From contig CM067356.1 of NCBI GenBank assembly GCA_034190875.2, positions 23,790,218-23,854,217 on the forward strand: DNA of 64,000 bases, in the 5' to 3' direction. Below the pieces are notes generated by a model that was given only the letters and a program-made list of their open reading frames with translations, was not told where the DNA came from and did no database searches. This document shows positions 50,691-64,000 of the stretch, in pieces (position 1 is the first letter of the stretch; each line of letters starts with the position of its first letter). The translations under genes and the position numbers were made by a program. The stretch is from Urechis unicinctus. Its lineage: Eukaryota > Annelida > Polychaeta > Xenopneusta > Urechidae.

Positions 50691-53600
50691 CAGTTAGATA
50701 TAAGTGTTTTTGCAGGTTCGTAGTGCTGAGAACTTGAGATTTCTATGACATACCTACACGTTGACAGCACCTATTGTTTGTGCAGAATCAAGAAGGACTA
50801 GCTTATCAAATCGTAGTTTGACCCATTGGATTAGCTTACCAGCCAATACAGATTCAGCCAGTTTACTGAACACGTTCAAACTCTCAATTGTTGGCTTGTG
50901 GTCGTCTTGCCATCACCATGCATCACTGGGTGCCCATCGTTATAAATTATTGTAAATAATTTGATTGATGTAGGACTGCTGTTGGTGAATGCCTTGATTG
51001 ATGAGTGCACTTCATTTTACCATCATGAATGGGATTAAAGTTATCTCGCTATTGCACTCAGCTAGTATGCGAAATGCTTATGACGCAGTTGATATGGCAT
51101 TCGTCTATAGACGAGTTTCGTGCCATCATATGGCTCAAACCAACCATCACACAGACGGAAATGCGATTAATAATGGAACCCAGAAAACATACTAGGGGAC
51201 CGCGAGCAGCAGAGACCTTCACTGCATAGATGCCCTGTCATTTTCAGGGGACTTGCTGCTTGTACAAAGTACTATGCAACGTGGCTATTGTGTGACATGC
51301 AATATGGGAAAAATGGGAAGCATCTTTTACCAGGCAGTTGACAAATCAACATCACATTATGATGTATAAACTAATCGATGAGCGCACTCATGTACCATGT
51401 TTATGCTGCTCAAAAGCTATGTTTAAGCGTCATATAGTGCATTTATCTTTCCACTTTCACTTTATTCAACCGACAAAGAGGGCAGCAACCCCCACATTGC
51501 ATTGGCTTACTCAATTGAATGTCTCACTATCAACACCTGTATGCAGATGGCTTTTATCAGACGAATCCTTTGCCAAGTGTACGCAAGCCAATCATCAGAT
51601 TTGTCGGATTTGGAGACAATTTTCAAAGCACGAATATGCCCACATCCTGCTTAAATGGTAGCAATATATAACTGAAGAAAAACAGCAAACTTTACATTCA
51701 TGGTTTTTTTTCCTGGTCTGGTGCATATATTTACATGCTCGTAAAATCATTGGCTTGAAAGAGAAGTGGTTGGTACATGCCCATTGTTGTCAATATTGAC
51801 GACAAGTATATACTACTAATGGGCAATTGTCGTCAGTATAGGAAACAAAAACAGCCAAATGTATTCAGAACCAAATTAGCACGAATCTTTGCTATGTGTT
51901 CAATGCGAAAGTATTGAAGTAGTGGAAATATTGCAGACGCATCATCCAGTTCAGGTCATGACGATCATTGATTTGGAGCGTGTTGGCGCGCCCCAAATAT
52001 GATCATTATTTCGTGACGCGACCAGTATACAGCCAGTTGTACAAAAATAATTCAATACATTGTCTTTGCTAGACAACCAGTAATCATATTTGTAACTAGG
52101 AGAGCTTGATAAAGAATGTTTAAATGAATAGATTATTGCAAATAATAGTGTACCTCGACCATAACATATCACATTGTGTTATGTCGTTGCTTAAAGGGGA
52201 TGATTTGATTGACCGTTGCTGCAATCGCTCCGTTAGGTTGTTTAATAAACTAAGCATAAAGGTACGCTTTGAACGTGGACCTTATATGATTTTCTAAGGC
52301 GATGAGTAACCAATTGGCACAGCAAACTATGATTTTACATGACGCAAGAATGTGTAAAGAATAACCCATCGCTTGGCTGTAGCTTCTTTCCGTAGGACCT
52401 CTGACCAGCCTGCCGCGACCATAGTTGTGCAAGATGTTCACATGGCTAATTGCTCACAGTCAGCAAACTTTCAGTTCAGCGTCTCACACGGACGCTTAGC
52501 ACAATTCCAGCAGCTCTTCTTGGGATGTACACCATCATTGTTGGATTATTATCCTCTTATGACGCCCCTCGACCGAAATAAAGCTTTGCGTATTTCACAT
52601 ATTTTGACAGGATAATTAATCATAGAAAACTTGGATTGCATAAAACAGGATATAATTGTGGTATACCTGGACAGGATAATTAATAGACCCACTTTTTGAT
52701 TACAAACCACAGGCCATAATTATGTTACAAGCCTTGCTTACCAGCGTCCAGCAGGTGAATCATGCGCGGTGAATTAATCCCATATAGATACGACGTCGAT
52801 GCCTATTACCGTTCTTGCCCAATAAACCTGCCTAACAACATTGACATGTATTTGTTCGTGGACTGACATTCCCGAAATGTTTTTTTGCAGTATATGGTTA
52901 GATAGTTATCAAACCAACACCATATGAAACACGTTCAGTACCTTTCCGCCAGTCAACCAATAACAGAGCCGAGTTTCAATAATAGTTTATGATATTACAG
53001 CCCTTCTATGAAAAGATGTCACAGATCTAAGCATATTGTCTGAATTGAAGTCACCAAGCGACCAGTTGGCAATATTGGCTGTTGTTTTCGTAGTTGGTGT
53101 CAACTTAACACAGATGCCACTCGCAAGCATTAATATCCCCTCCTGGTGCAATCCCGTATATTTTATTCATCACAAAATGGCAGTCTGGCCTTTGTAAAGT
53201 GGCAGAATTTCTGGCAAGAACTAAGTTATCCATGTTGGCACCAAACACTGACGTGAAAGGTGGCATTTATATTATTGACGATGGCTTTAGTATGTAGTCC
53301 CAAACTCCTGTTGGATGGAAACTAATTATTTGAGTAGCACAGAATATTAGCTTTCGACTGTATGCGATACCCCGCTACACACTGTAATACACACTTCCAA
53401 TTGACCTGACTGTGCCTATATAATACGAAGTTCGGCGTCTATTTATACTGATACGACAGTCTACAACTGAAGCAAAATAAACTCAGTAGTGCCGCGAGCA
53501 TAAAGGTTGCTATTGCACGTACGACCTCACTACCATGTCTTTTGGAATCTCAAATGATAGATATGTAGACATGTCTGGAAGTCACACTGTGTGTCGCTTT

Positions 53601-55559
53601 GTGCATACTGCTTGCTTGAAGCAGTGCAGAAAACATAAGAACCTAGCACAGCAGTGTGTACAGCACATTTCAATATTGTCTTAATATTGCCGTCCGTCAT
53701 GTACGCAATCACTGTTCTGGATTTGTGAAGAAATGGACATATAAAGCTGATTGGTGATGTGTAATTATTGCACACAAACGTCTATCATTAGAAAACATCG
53801 ATGAGCCTTTGTTTCTCTGTCTGACCATTCATGACACCATTGTTGTTTTGAAGTGGCCGTCAGTGTGCAGGCGGGAAGAATGGAAGTGAGTGGCCAGTAA
53901 GTTACCTTGCTCATAAAGACTGTACATAACAAATGTATATCAAATTAATGAAGCTGCATTGTAATCTGGGTTATAAAACCGATGCAGATAAACTAGATAG
54001 TGCTGAGAAATGGAATACGGCATGATTAAGGTCTGCATACGTCCCACAGCTGCATACGTCGATCGAGTATCGTTTTGAGTGAATTAATAGGCAATTTGCA
54101 CACTTATTGCCTGAGGGAGCCATATATACTTGCCTCAACGATCTGAACGATTAACGCGGCGTCAACTTTATCTGCCAAACCCCACCACCTCCGCCACATT
54201 TAGCCGAGAAGCCTGCAAACACGGTTTGTTGATTAGAAACAAAACGTTGGCTCTTCCAATACCCACATTTAGCTATAATCGACATTTGTATATCCTTGTA
54301 AACCAAGTACGGTTAACCAAGGGAAAGATACTTAGTTGTGCATCCACAGCAAGTTGTTAGGGTATTGTAATCACGTCTATACATCAAGCACACATCTTCA
54401 TTGGGCCTCATCGCATTATTTTTATCCCCAGAGTCAAAGGAAACGTACTCGGGCGAAACGAACGTTGATGAATGGTACAAAGCACCAATGGGTATCCAAC
54501 CCGACGCTTGTGCTATGCGTCCTTTACCTCAACTATAACGCATGATTTAGTACTATGCATGCTTGATTTCATATGTAGGCTCGTAGGATACTGCATTCAG
54601 GAACCCTTATTTGATAACTGATCATTCACAACGAACTAATATGCAGCTTATCCACCTTGATGTCAATACTGACTGCATACAAACTAGATTATGAAGTACA
54701 GAAAAGTAGTTTGGAACTAGTTTCAATATCGTTTTTAGGTCTACAAACCATATTTCGTTTTGTCAAACAATCCATTTACTACTTACGAGCGCAACCTACT
54801 ATTAGCGTAGATGACGAAAGCTGTGTTCAGAAGAGCATGCGCGTTATAGACGAGTTGCTGTTGATATTTTCACAGTGGTTGTTGCTACAAACGCGGCTAG
54901 AGGTTCTCACATGTTCGCGTGTAGGATCTTATCACGGTATGTTTGTTAGCACGTTTAACGATACCGATATATACACACCAGTTGTGCAAACCCATCATAT
55001 TGTAATGGTGGTCCTCTGCAGCAAATATTGATACACACGCATCTACAAATTGTGATCAATAGACAAATATAATTCACGTGCTTCCAACAATAGTGGGATG
55101 TCCTTTACACCCAATGACGGGGGAGAGTTTGAACCTTGTGCCTCTGTGCCAACGTAGAATGATAATTGGTTAATGCAAAACAACCAGTGAGAGTCGGAAT
55201 TGCGCGTGATGAATATATAGACGCAAAAAAGATCACAAGTAACACCAGGTGTACCTAGGTACTTACTGCCCATCGCTGCTTACGCAAAATTGTTTCGGCA
55301 AGCATTTTATCATACAGGCAAACCTAACGTACTTGTGTCACTGTGCGTAAACGCCGCTCAAATCACCCGATTCAGCTGATATTCGAGAATTTTAAAAAAG
55401 AGACACGTGGTCTTTCAAGTCCATCAGATAATATTGTGCCCAGGATAGAAAACCGATTATGCTATGCCCAATGTATCCTAGTTAAATGGAAGATGATGCA
55501 ATATGGTTTGAAACATAACGTGGTAACCTTGGAATGAATAAACTAAGATCCTTTCGGAA

Positions 55560-55775
55560 ATGTTCGATGCTGATCAGTTGTCCTTTGAGAACATGATCAA
55601 AGTATCCAAAAAGTATATTCTTGGGTCTATTATTGCGCAGGTTTTTTCAATAGTACATGGCCGGTATCCGGAGGCGTCCGCATTCGGAAATGCAAAGCGA
55701 AATTATTCAAAACAGATATATCTTATCCTAGAGACGAGGAATTATCTTTTGTGTGCTTCACGTAATAAAGCATGA
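55560..55775 (+). other. Weak open frame in block A' (partner of 39,852-40,067)
   Basis: A 71-codon frame at the same place in the duplicated block. See the partner for the substitution count. No recognisable family. Confidence 0.12.
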
Positions 55776-56556
55776 ACGTTATGGCTACATTATTACATCC
55801 CCTATGACATCACTTGACTGAGCCCCATATCAATTATCCCCCCTTCAAAGCCACAAACACTCACGAACACTCAATTTTTGCATTTTATGTGACCATTATT
55901 GCAGTCGATCAATGGCCATATCCGCGGCGTAATTCTGTTAGTGACTTCCGTTCAGAGCGCTTTTAGATATACAAGGGCTGTTCGTGGAGAAGGTGTTGGC
56001 GCTCTCTGGGAATTTAATGTAGATAATTACCGTCAGGTTCTTGAGCATTTTCAATAGCTAGGTTGGTGTAATTAACAAAAATGTAATGTTTTAAGATGGC
56101 TGTATTGTATTACATTTGACCTAGATACGGGGGGAATATTGGCAAAACAGTCTTCTTACCCAACCCATAGATCACTAAATTAATTTTAAATGCCTTTTGT
56201 CACAACCTTAGTCAAATGTAGAATATCTTGGTATTCATGTTACATTAACAACCAGTGGGAAAATTAAGATAATATCTGCTTAGCTTTATGCTAATTGACT
56301 AGCTTCAGCAACGAAGCGTTTATGGTTTATTGTGTTTTCATTCGGTATTTTTTCGGACAGATGGTGTGGCTCGTTAACATCTGTACATCTACTGACCCAT
56401 TATCTGTATTATCACGAACGCAGCATGTTTTACAAAAAAACATTTAGCGTAACTCAGATTCAGACAGGCCAAATATTTATTCTTTAGGTCCGGCATTATG
56501 TCTCAGCATATTATAGACGATGTTTATCTTTAGGCAATCTCTTCTATGCATTTGTG

Positions 56557-58529
56557 GAAATAAAGGTTGATTTCATCTGTTATTCAGTTAATCAATACCA
56601 AACGCTGATAAACATTGTGATTTGTTCATCCAACTTGACGTTGTTATCGCCAGAAGAAAGCTCACTAGGCATTACAGGATTGCAGTTCGGATAAAACGCC
56701 ACTGACTACACTTTGCCAAATGAGATTTTTTAAACTCATAAGTGTTTCCGAGGAGTTGTCTCGTCCATGACACGTTACCATGCATTGTTTCCGAGTTAAC
56801 TCGTAGATGCACCCTCACCCATTTCACAGCAGTTCCGTCAAGTTAACTCGTCCACATAAAAATTGTGAAAAATAGTAAAATTCATGAATTTAATTGAACA
56901 CTGGGGGAAAGCTAAGGGTGTATACGGATTGAACAGTTCAAGGGTTAATTAACCACAGCAAATGCTGTCGGACCACCTGGTTCTTCAATATGGAAATTAG
57001 CAATCGAAGGGTACGTTGTAAGTATTTAACAAGTGCATTAGGAAACACATAACTGAAACTGCAGTAAACGTTACATTTGAGCGTTACATATGAGGATCTC
57101 TGAATGTATCATTGGACCCTTGCTATACTTGTTGAGCTTGTTTGCATATTGTCAGTAACGCTTGCGTATCAAAATAATAATGCAAGCAATGTTGGATAGG
57201 ATATGACTGACAGTTTTCCAAATAACACATCAGGTATAACTATCGTATTTCACATTTGCAAACCGTGCAAACAGCAAAGAGAACCTAAGTGACACCGTAT
57301 TGAGATTTGTAATGGGGTGCTAATGATATTGTCGCCGATAAACAATGTCTCTCGGAATTCAATAATATTTAAAACGAAATTCCACTAATGGTTTTTACTA
57401 GAATCAAACCTCTATTTGTCTGATACCATGCCATAAAATTTTGCACTTAGTGTATTGATTGAGAACAGAGTACTCTTATAATGATCCGGTTTGCTTCTGT
57501 CGACAAACTACTTGGTAAACACAGATATTTCAGTGTCATATTTCGCTAAACTGAAGGGGGTATTCAAAAGTATATATGAGCTTGATCCATCGGTCATTGC
57601 ATGCATTTAATGTTGCATATTATATTAGCAAGAGGCATAGACATGCCAGTCTAGCTGGTAGCCTGGAAGTCAATGTAAGATCTGCTCAGCAAGCAGCGCA
57701 CGTCTGCTCTTTTTTATTGTGGATTATTCCCCCCCCCCCACCCACCCACCCCAAACCTTAATAAACATGATATAAGCAATATGACAAATCAAATATAGCA
57801 CAGACACCCAATGCAGTTAAGTCTCAGGACAGCTGCATTAAACGTAAATACAGATATATCGTATCCATTACAGACCCGATAGCCGTTACTGCGAGTAAAT
57901 AAGCAAGATCGGATTGCTTGAATGAAACTACGTAGTATTAAGTTAAATTTCCTGCTTGGTTACTTTAGTTAGCCGCTACTCTATCCGAGATATTGACGGA
58001 TAAAATTGAGTGTAAGGCAATCTCGAGTCGGCGGATTTTAAATGATGTACTGAGATGGCCGACGGGAGAAGACCTACATCAGAAGGTAACATGGTCCAAA
58101 AGATGGCTCACGACAGTGATTGGTTTTATCATTTATTTAAAGCCTTCATAAGGTTTCTGAACTGTTTAATGAGAAAACGGAACTTTTCATTTTAGATTAA
58201 CTGATGGATGCAGTTACTTATGGACGCCAAAGATTGTTCTCTGCGTTCTGTGTATCCTAACTACATTTTCTGCCCCATGACCACATACGGATTGAGACAA
58301 ACGAATATTAACACCTACCTGGGTTTGTATGCATTACCCTACATAAATAGTGCCTCATTCACGGCTCGTAGATGACAATGTTAAGCAAAAAATCATCAAG
58401 CAATGTGAGACGAAATAATAAACCGTATCTGCGCATTTTTCTATTCATGACATACGACTGATCCTAGATGTGAAAAGAATAAGATTCAGTCTCTGCATTC
58501 TCGCTATATAAAAGTGAAGTCAAATAGAA
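56557..58529. other. Spacer between A' and B3
   Basis: Sequence without a counterpart between A and B1. It holds the second MITE (56.73 kb), a C-rich tract at 57,729-57,752 (C10 followed by CCCA units), and otherwise nothing I can identify; a chance frame of 61 codons lies at 57,576-57,761. Confidence 0.45.
56730..56948 (-). mobile_element. piggyBac-type MITE, copy 2
   Basis: This is the reverse-complement relative of 29,107-29,329 over its full length. It is bounded by TTAA at 56,730-56,733 and 56,945-56,948. Its 56.95 kb end reads GAACAGTTCAAGGGTTAA, matching the TTAACCCCTTAACTGTTC end of copy 1; the other end is diverged (TTAAACTCATAAG). The spaced motifs GAGTTGTCTCGTCC, CGAGTTAACTCGT and AGTTAACTCGTCC correspond to the three internal motifs of copy 1. 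It lies in the private spacer of the second segmental copy, so it is an insertion separate from copy 1. Confidence 0.8.
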
Positions 58530-61500
58530 CATAGGGTAAGCGTACTGCATAGTTTTGCAGGGATTTTTTTTTGACAAGCACATTATTTTTGATATTTTAA
58601 GAAGTAAGAATGTACGATCCGCTGGTATAATTGTTCCCCATTACATAGCGTCAGTGTTGCCAGCGTATCATCAACATTTGCTGAGGTAAGCATATTTGTA
58701 GAACCCACAAGTTGGCCAAGCGAATAGTAACAATTATGCTTTTACTTATAACGCACATTTCGTTTAAACATCCTTAGATACCAGTCGATGATGCCCAGAG
58801 CGTTCCTTACAAGCGTCAGGAAGGCTTGCCCATATTGGTGCCCCACGTCAATGCATCTATAATATAGCAATTGCATACGACCCAGTCGGTCACTTCAGTT
58901 AAATGACGATAAGCATAGAAAAGCAAACCACAGATATCCTCACACACAGGTTGCTTTGATATATACCTTATGCCGGTGTATCACACAGTTGCCAAATACA
59001 TCGGAACCAGTCTTCACAATTGTATCTGCCATAAATTAAGCGCTATGGCATAAAAAGTTATAAAGCCTTTGAACCTACAGAAAACCTCTTCGACTCATAC
59101 TAGGGATTAAAATTACAATTTATATGGCATTCCTACTTATAGTGTAACAGGCTTCCGTGGATATTGTATTGCATATCAATATGATTAGGCAATATGCTTT
59201 GTCCATACTCGGTTTATCTCCTTAGAACGTTGGAATACAGAACGTAAAGCCGTGAATGAACCATCCGTTTATGTCAATCTCGTTGTCAAACGGCCACTAT
59301 TTATCATAATGCTAAATAGAAGCTTCGTGTATTGTGAACAATAATCAGCGATGATTAGATTAGATTAAATCCATGGGTAACTAAAGTTACATTTATTGCC
59401 ACTGTCAGTTAATCAGCAATGACGAAGCAATGATAGATGCCAATATGATGACAAAATACTGCTTTGGTTGGCTGCATCTGAATAAATCAAAACATACGGC
59501 AATGACAGTGATATGAATTGTGAATAAACCCGTTACTGAAATTGTTTGTCAGGAGAGATGTTAAACTATGTATGGTTGAGACTTTCGCCACCAGGGGTCG
59601 TCTGAAAGTTGTACGGCTTAGCCAGTATGTAATCACTGCTGTCGGTCGTAAATATCATTTTCAACGCGCTTCACCGTAGTGATATAAAATCACTGGAGTC
59701 AGTAGGTGAGTTGGGTGCTTTGGCATTCACAGAACAGCTATTCAATATATAACGGCTAAGTGATTAATGAAACTAATGATTGAGATATTTTTGATGCCAA
59801 GAACCACTGTGAGCTCAAATCGATTGTGTGGGTTTGTTCGACTTCATCGAGTTTAACGACTGACAGGATGCATTTAGGCGTGCGTTCTCACTACGGATAA
59901 TGCTATTAGAAACATTTGAATTAGTAAGCGAATATCCGCCGACTAAATCGGGTATATGTCACAAGCATGCTGTCGATTGACTGTGGTTGGGACAGTAAGC
60001 CTTTCAAAGCCGTTACATGATTATGGCCTGGGTTAGAAGACCGTTTGGCCCATAAGCCTCTCGTACCAATGTCAAATATGATACAATGCAGTCCAAACTA
60101 AAACATAGCTTTAAAACCACTATCCTGTATTACATCTAACAAGGTATGAAAAATGCTCTAGATGCTGGTGGAAACTATCCTTACAAAGACATCTCCCTCT
60201 CTGCGGGCGTCCTTGCATGTCGAGCATCTCAAGAATTTTCTCGGAGCCTCAGATGTGGTCATTGATCAACTACATTAATGGTCAAATAAAGTGCAAAACG
60301 GGAGCTCTCCTATGTGTTTGTCGTTTGGAAGCGGGGATAATTGATATTGCGCTCAGCCTGGGGATATTATGGAGACATTAAGGTGCATTAGCAGCCATAC
60401 CTTCCATGCTTTATTACATCAAGCTAACCAAAGTTTATATTTCGTCTGGAGGAGAAAATATAATACATACATTAAAGCGTCTTACTCACGCATATTGCAA
60501 ATGTGAGAGAGTCTCAATTAGCGTTCCTAGCAGCAACTAACGCTTAGATATTGGCTAACGCGAAGGTTCTCCTAGACACAGCTTTCGTATATTGAGCTCG
60601 TAAGCAATTAATGGATTGTTTCACAACAACAATAAGCTTCGTCATTTCCTACAACGTTACTATTTCTACAACGTATAATGGGATATGAAAGCAGTCAGTA
60701 TTGACATGGAAACGCAATCCAGGTTAATACCAGACACATTATGCACTCAAGGACGCATTGTACAGTCTCATGCGTAATAACTGACGCAACAAAGTCGTTT
60801 TGACATTTGTTATTTGTACCGAAACGCAGTTTCCCTAGCTCAGTAGAGGTTTTTATCATGCATGCTTAGACAACAAGTTCCGCTCGCTCGGTTCAATCCT
60901 AAATTATGAATTGATCCAAATTGAACACCGAATTGTACCACACAAACCGCACAAATTCGCATACAGTTTCGCCGGAATATGACTAGAATGGATCATGAAT
61001 ACGCAAAATGTGAACTCTGATCTTTATTGAACGCTGCTAAGGCAGATAGTCATTAGTTTCTAAGCTCCCAATATGCAGTCTCGGTGTACCTACAAAGGCG
61101 TGTCAGCGATAGTGTCATACATTCACACAATGCCAAATACTTGGACCTCATAAAGGCTGGAGCAAAGTTGAAATGTTTTTGGTGCAAGCTTCTAACGCAT
61201 ATAATTCTTTAACGATTGACACCTTGTTTGTTCAGGCAATCTGCTATTTTACCCGACTTTGGTGACCTGAAATGAAATGAAATATTGAAAACAGCGATCC
61301 AATTTGCAAAAGGGTATTTCATACATCTATGAGATTAATTTCCTTTGATACTCTTTGCCACCTTTTGCATCGTTTCATTTGATCATTTTTAATAAGATTG
61401 GCATCGGTATCCTGGGGTTGTATTGTCAGTCAGGTTACTACGTAAATTGGTACCACAAGACATTTGCGTAATGGGCATAGACATTGGTAAGGGAATACTA

Positions 61501-61914
61501 TGCATGCAATGCAAATTTATTGATAACTGTTGCGATAGAGTTTTTAAAATTCATTTTCGTTTGCAACATCTCCACCAGAGTCACACTGAGCAACGGTACC
61601 TTCATTTCACAGGCCCGCATCAAATGTCTATCGACATATGTTTACAAAACCTAGTCAGAACGCATTTTGATCACTGCAACAGGGACCATTATAAAGTTAA
61701 GTACGTAGACATTCAGCTCACCAGCACTATTACTAAGCTTACAAGAACTATTCCGCTGCAAACAATGCAGTCTTAACAAATTAATCTTTTTATCAATATC
61801 ATTTGTTTTCTCAGAACCGCCTTATGACAATAACTTCATTTTGATGAGAAAACTAAACTCTGTTGAGGTAATGGAATGTGCCCAAAATAGGACGTTAGCC
61901 ATTTTATAACAGGG

Positions 61915-62997
<1,083 letters not shown>

Positions 62998-64000
62998 CTG
63001 TTTTATTTATGTCAGGTACTGCGGTGTAACACAGGATTCAACGCAATAACTGGCCATCTAGAGCGCTAACACTCCAACAAAAATAGTGATATCATCTTGG
63101 GAAGCTTTTTAACACCAATGTTTTTCCGTTTCATTTGGAGGATTATTTTCTACGGCCACTGGCTTCGACAAAAAAAGGAGATTTGCAACATCAACATATT
63201 ATCACAATGTCATAAAGGCGTGAAATTGCTCCAACAAAAACTCTAATTTTGAGGCTCACATCGTCAGGCAATAGCTGATAGGCAAATATATTATGTTTTG
63301 TTATCTGAGAGGACGTTTGCATGGGATTCCTTGTATATCATCAAATGATATTACAGAACGTTTGCTAAGAATGGATAGATATTGCTGGAGAAATATGATG
63401 CATTAGGTGCCAAATATTGCATAGTTATGGAGATTGATAGTTCGTATATAATGTTGGGCTTGCTGTTTATATATATTCTATATTCTGGTCCTACTAAACG
63501 GACGGGTCTTTAGTCATTGCTTACCTTGCAGGAGACGATTAAATTTCTTGGTAATAGATTTATTATGCAGCATGACATGCGTGTGCTTGTTGTGAATGTT
63601 AAGCAAGACAAAGCCATGCAGAGCACGTTGTACGCAACTTGATAATGTACCCAAGACACTGCCAATACCACTTTGAAAGAATATAGATAGCAAGCTAAAT
63701 GCCATAAACACTCCCATTAAATCCCAAAGGGGCCAAAGTATACAGAACCGAAATATTAATTGAGTTTGTCAACTCGGACATTTTCTGGCCAGTCTTAAAG
63801 TAGCCAAGCTAACAAGAGCAGCTGTTGTGTGCTCATTAATATTTCATTACAGTAGACCCATGGTTTTTAATTCTTGTCTGATAGAGGCATCTTTCAGAAA
63901 GTATTAATTCAACGGTAGCATGTAAGTTTTACACCTGTTTCATTGTAAATTGCTTGACTGCAGTCACTGGAGCCAAAGCACAGAACACCTGATAAATGAG

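Noticed and set aside
54657-55031. 124-codon frame in A'
   Set aside because: The first half is in a different frame in block A, differences in the second half look neutral, and such a length is expected about once by chance in this much AT-rich DNA.
60836-60902. tRNA-like A box (TAGCTCAGTAGAGG) and B box (GGTTCAATCC) in B3
   Set aside because: The D-arm and acceptor stems do not pair, and the A-box part differs in B1 (CCTCAGTAGAGG); probably coincidence.

Overview
Kind of organism: this is metazoan nuclear DNA, most likely from an invertebrate. It is AT-rich and nearly gene-free. It holds very long dinucleotide and tetranucleotide microsatellites, a tRNA-derived SINE, an eroded Jockey-group (CR1/L2-like) LINE and two TTAA-flanked piggyBac-type MITEs. 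I cannot name the species. Such simple-repeat expansions are common in molluscs, including cephalopods, but that is only a hint. Genes: the only convincing host coding sequence is the first 227 bases, the 3' end of a gene whose product ends in one membrane-spanning helix and a basic tail. The other open frames are microsatellite translations, LINE remnants, or short frames of about the length expected by chance. Layout: almost everything from about 0.95 kb to the right end belongs to families of paralogous repeats that I aligned by eye. In the left and middle parts, short landmark blocks recur in the same order many times. I read this as a badly degenerated tandem array of one complex unit of roughly 4-8 kb: copies C1 (0.95-7.6 kb), C2 (7.6-13.65), C3 (14.45-18.05), C4 (18.05-22.04), C5 (22.05-24.2), C6 (about 25.6-32.96) and C7 (33.7-40.83). 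On this lies a younger segmental duplication. Block A (34.38-40.83 kb) recurs as A' (50.03-56.56). Block B1 (41.26-46.34) recurs as B3 (58.99 to the window end), and a fragment B2 lies at 47.9-49.5. A-B1 and A'-B3 therefore look like two copies of one >12 kb segment in the same orientation. How the parts relate: several large microsatellites (18.75, 19.72, 50.26 and 61.98 kb) interrupt paralogous copies. In one case (19.72 kb against 11.65 kb) the paralogue seems to keep the short unexpanded seed. Transposons (LINE 26.5-28.0, MITEs at 29.1 and 56.7, SINE at 7.0, and a repeat cluster at 4.9-7.4) account for much of the length difference between units. I found no CRISPR, rRNA, tRNA gene, operon, or convincing new protein system. 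The notable content is the layered repeat architecture. All identities and boundaries are visual estimates, not computed alignments.
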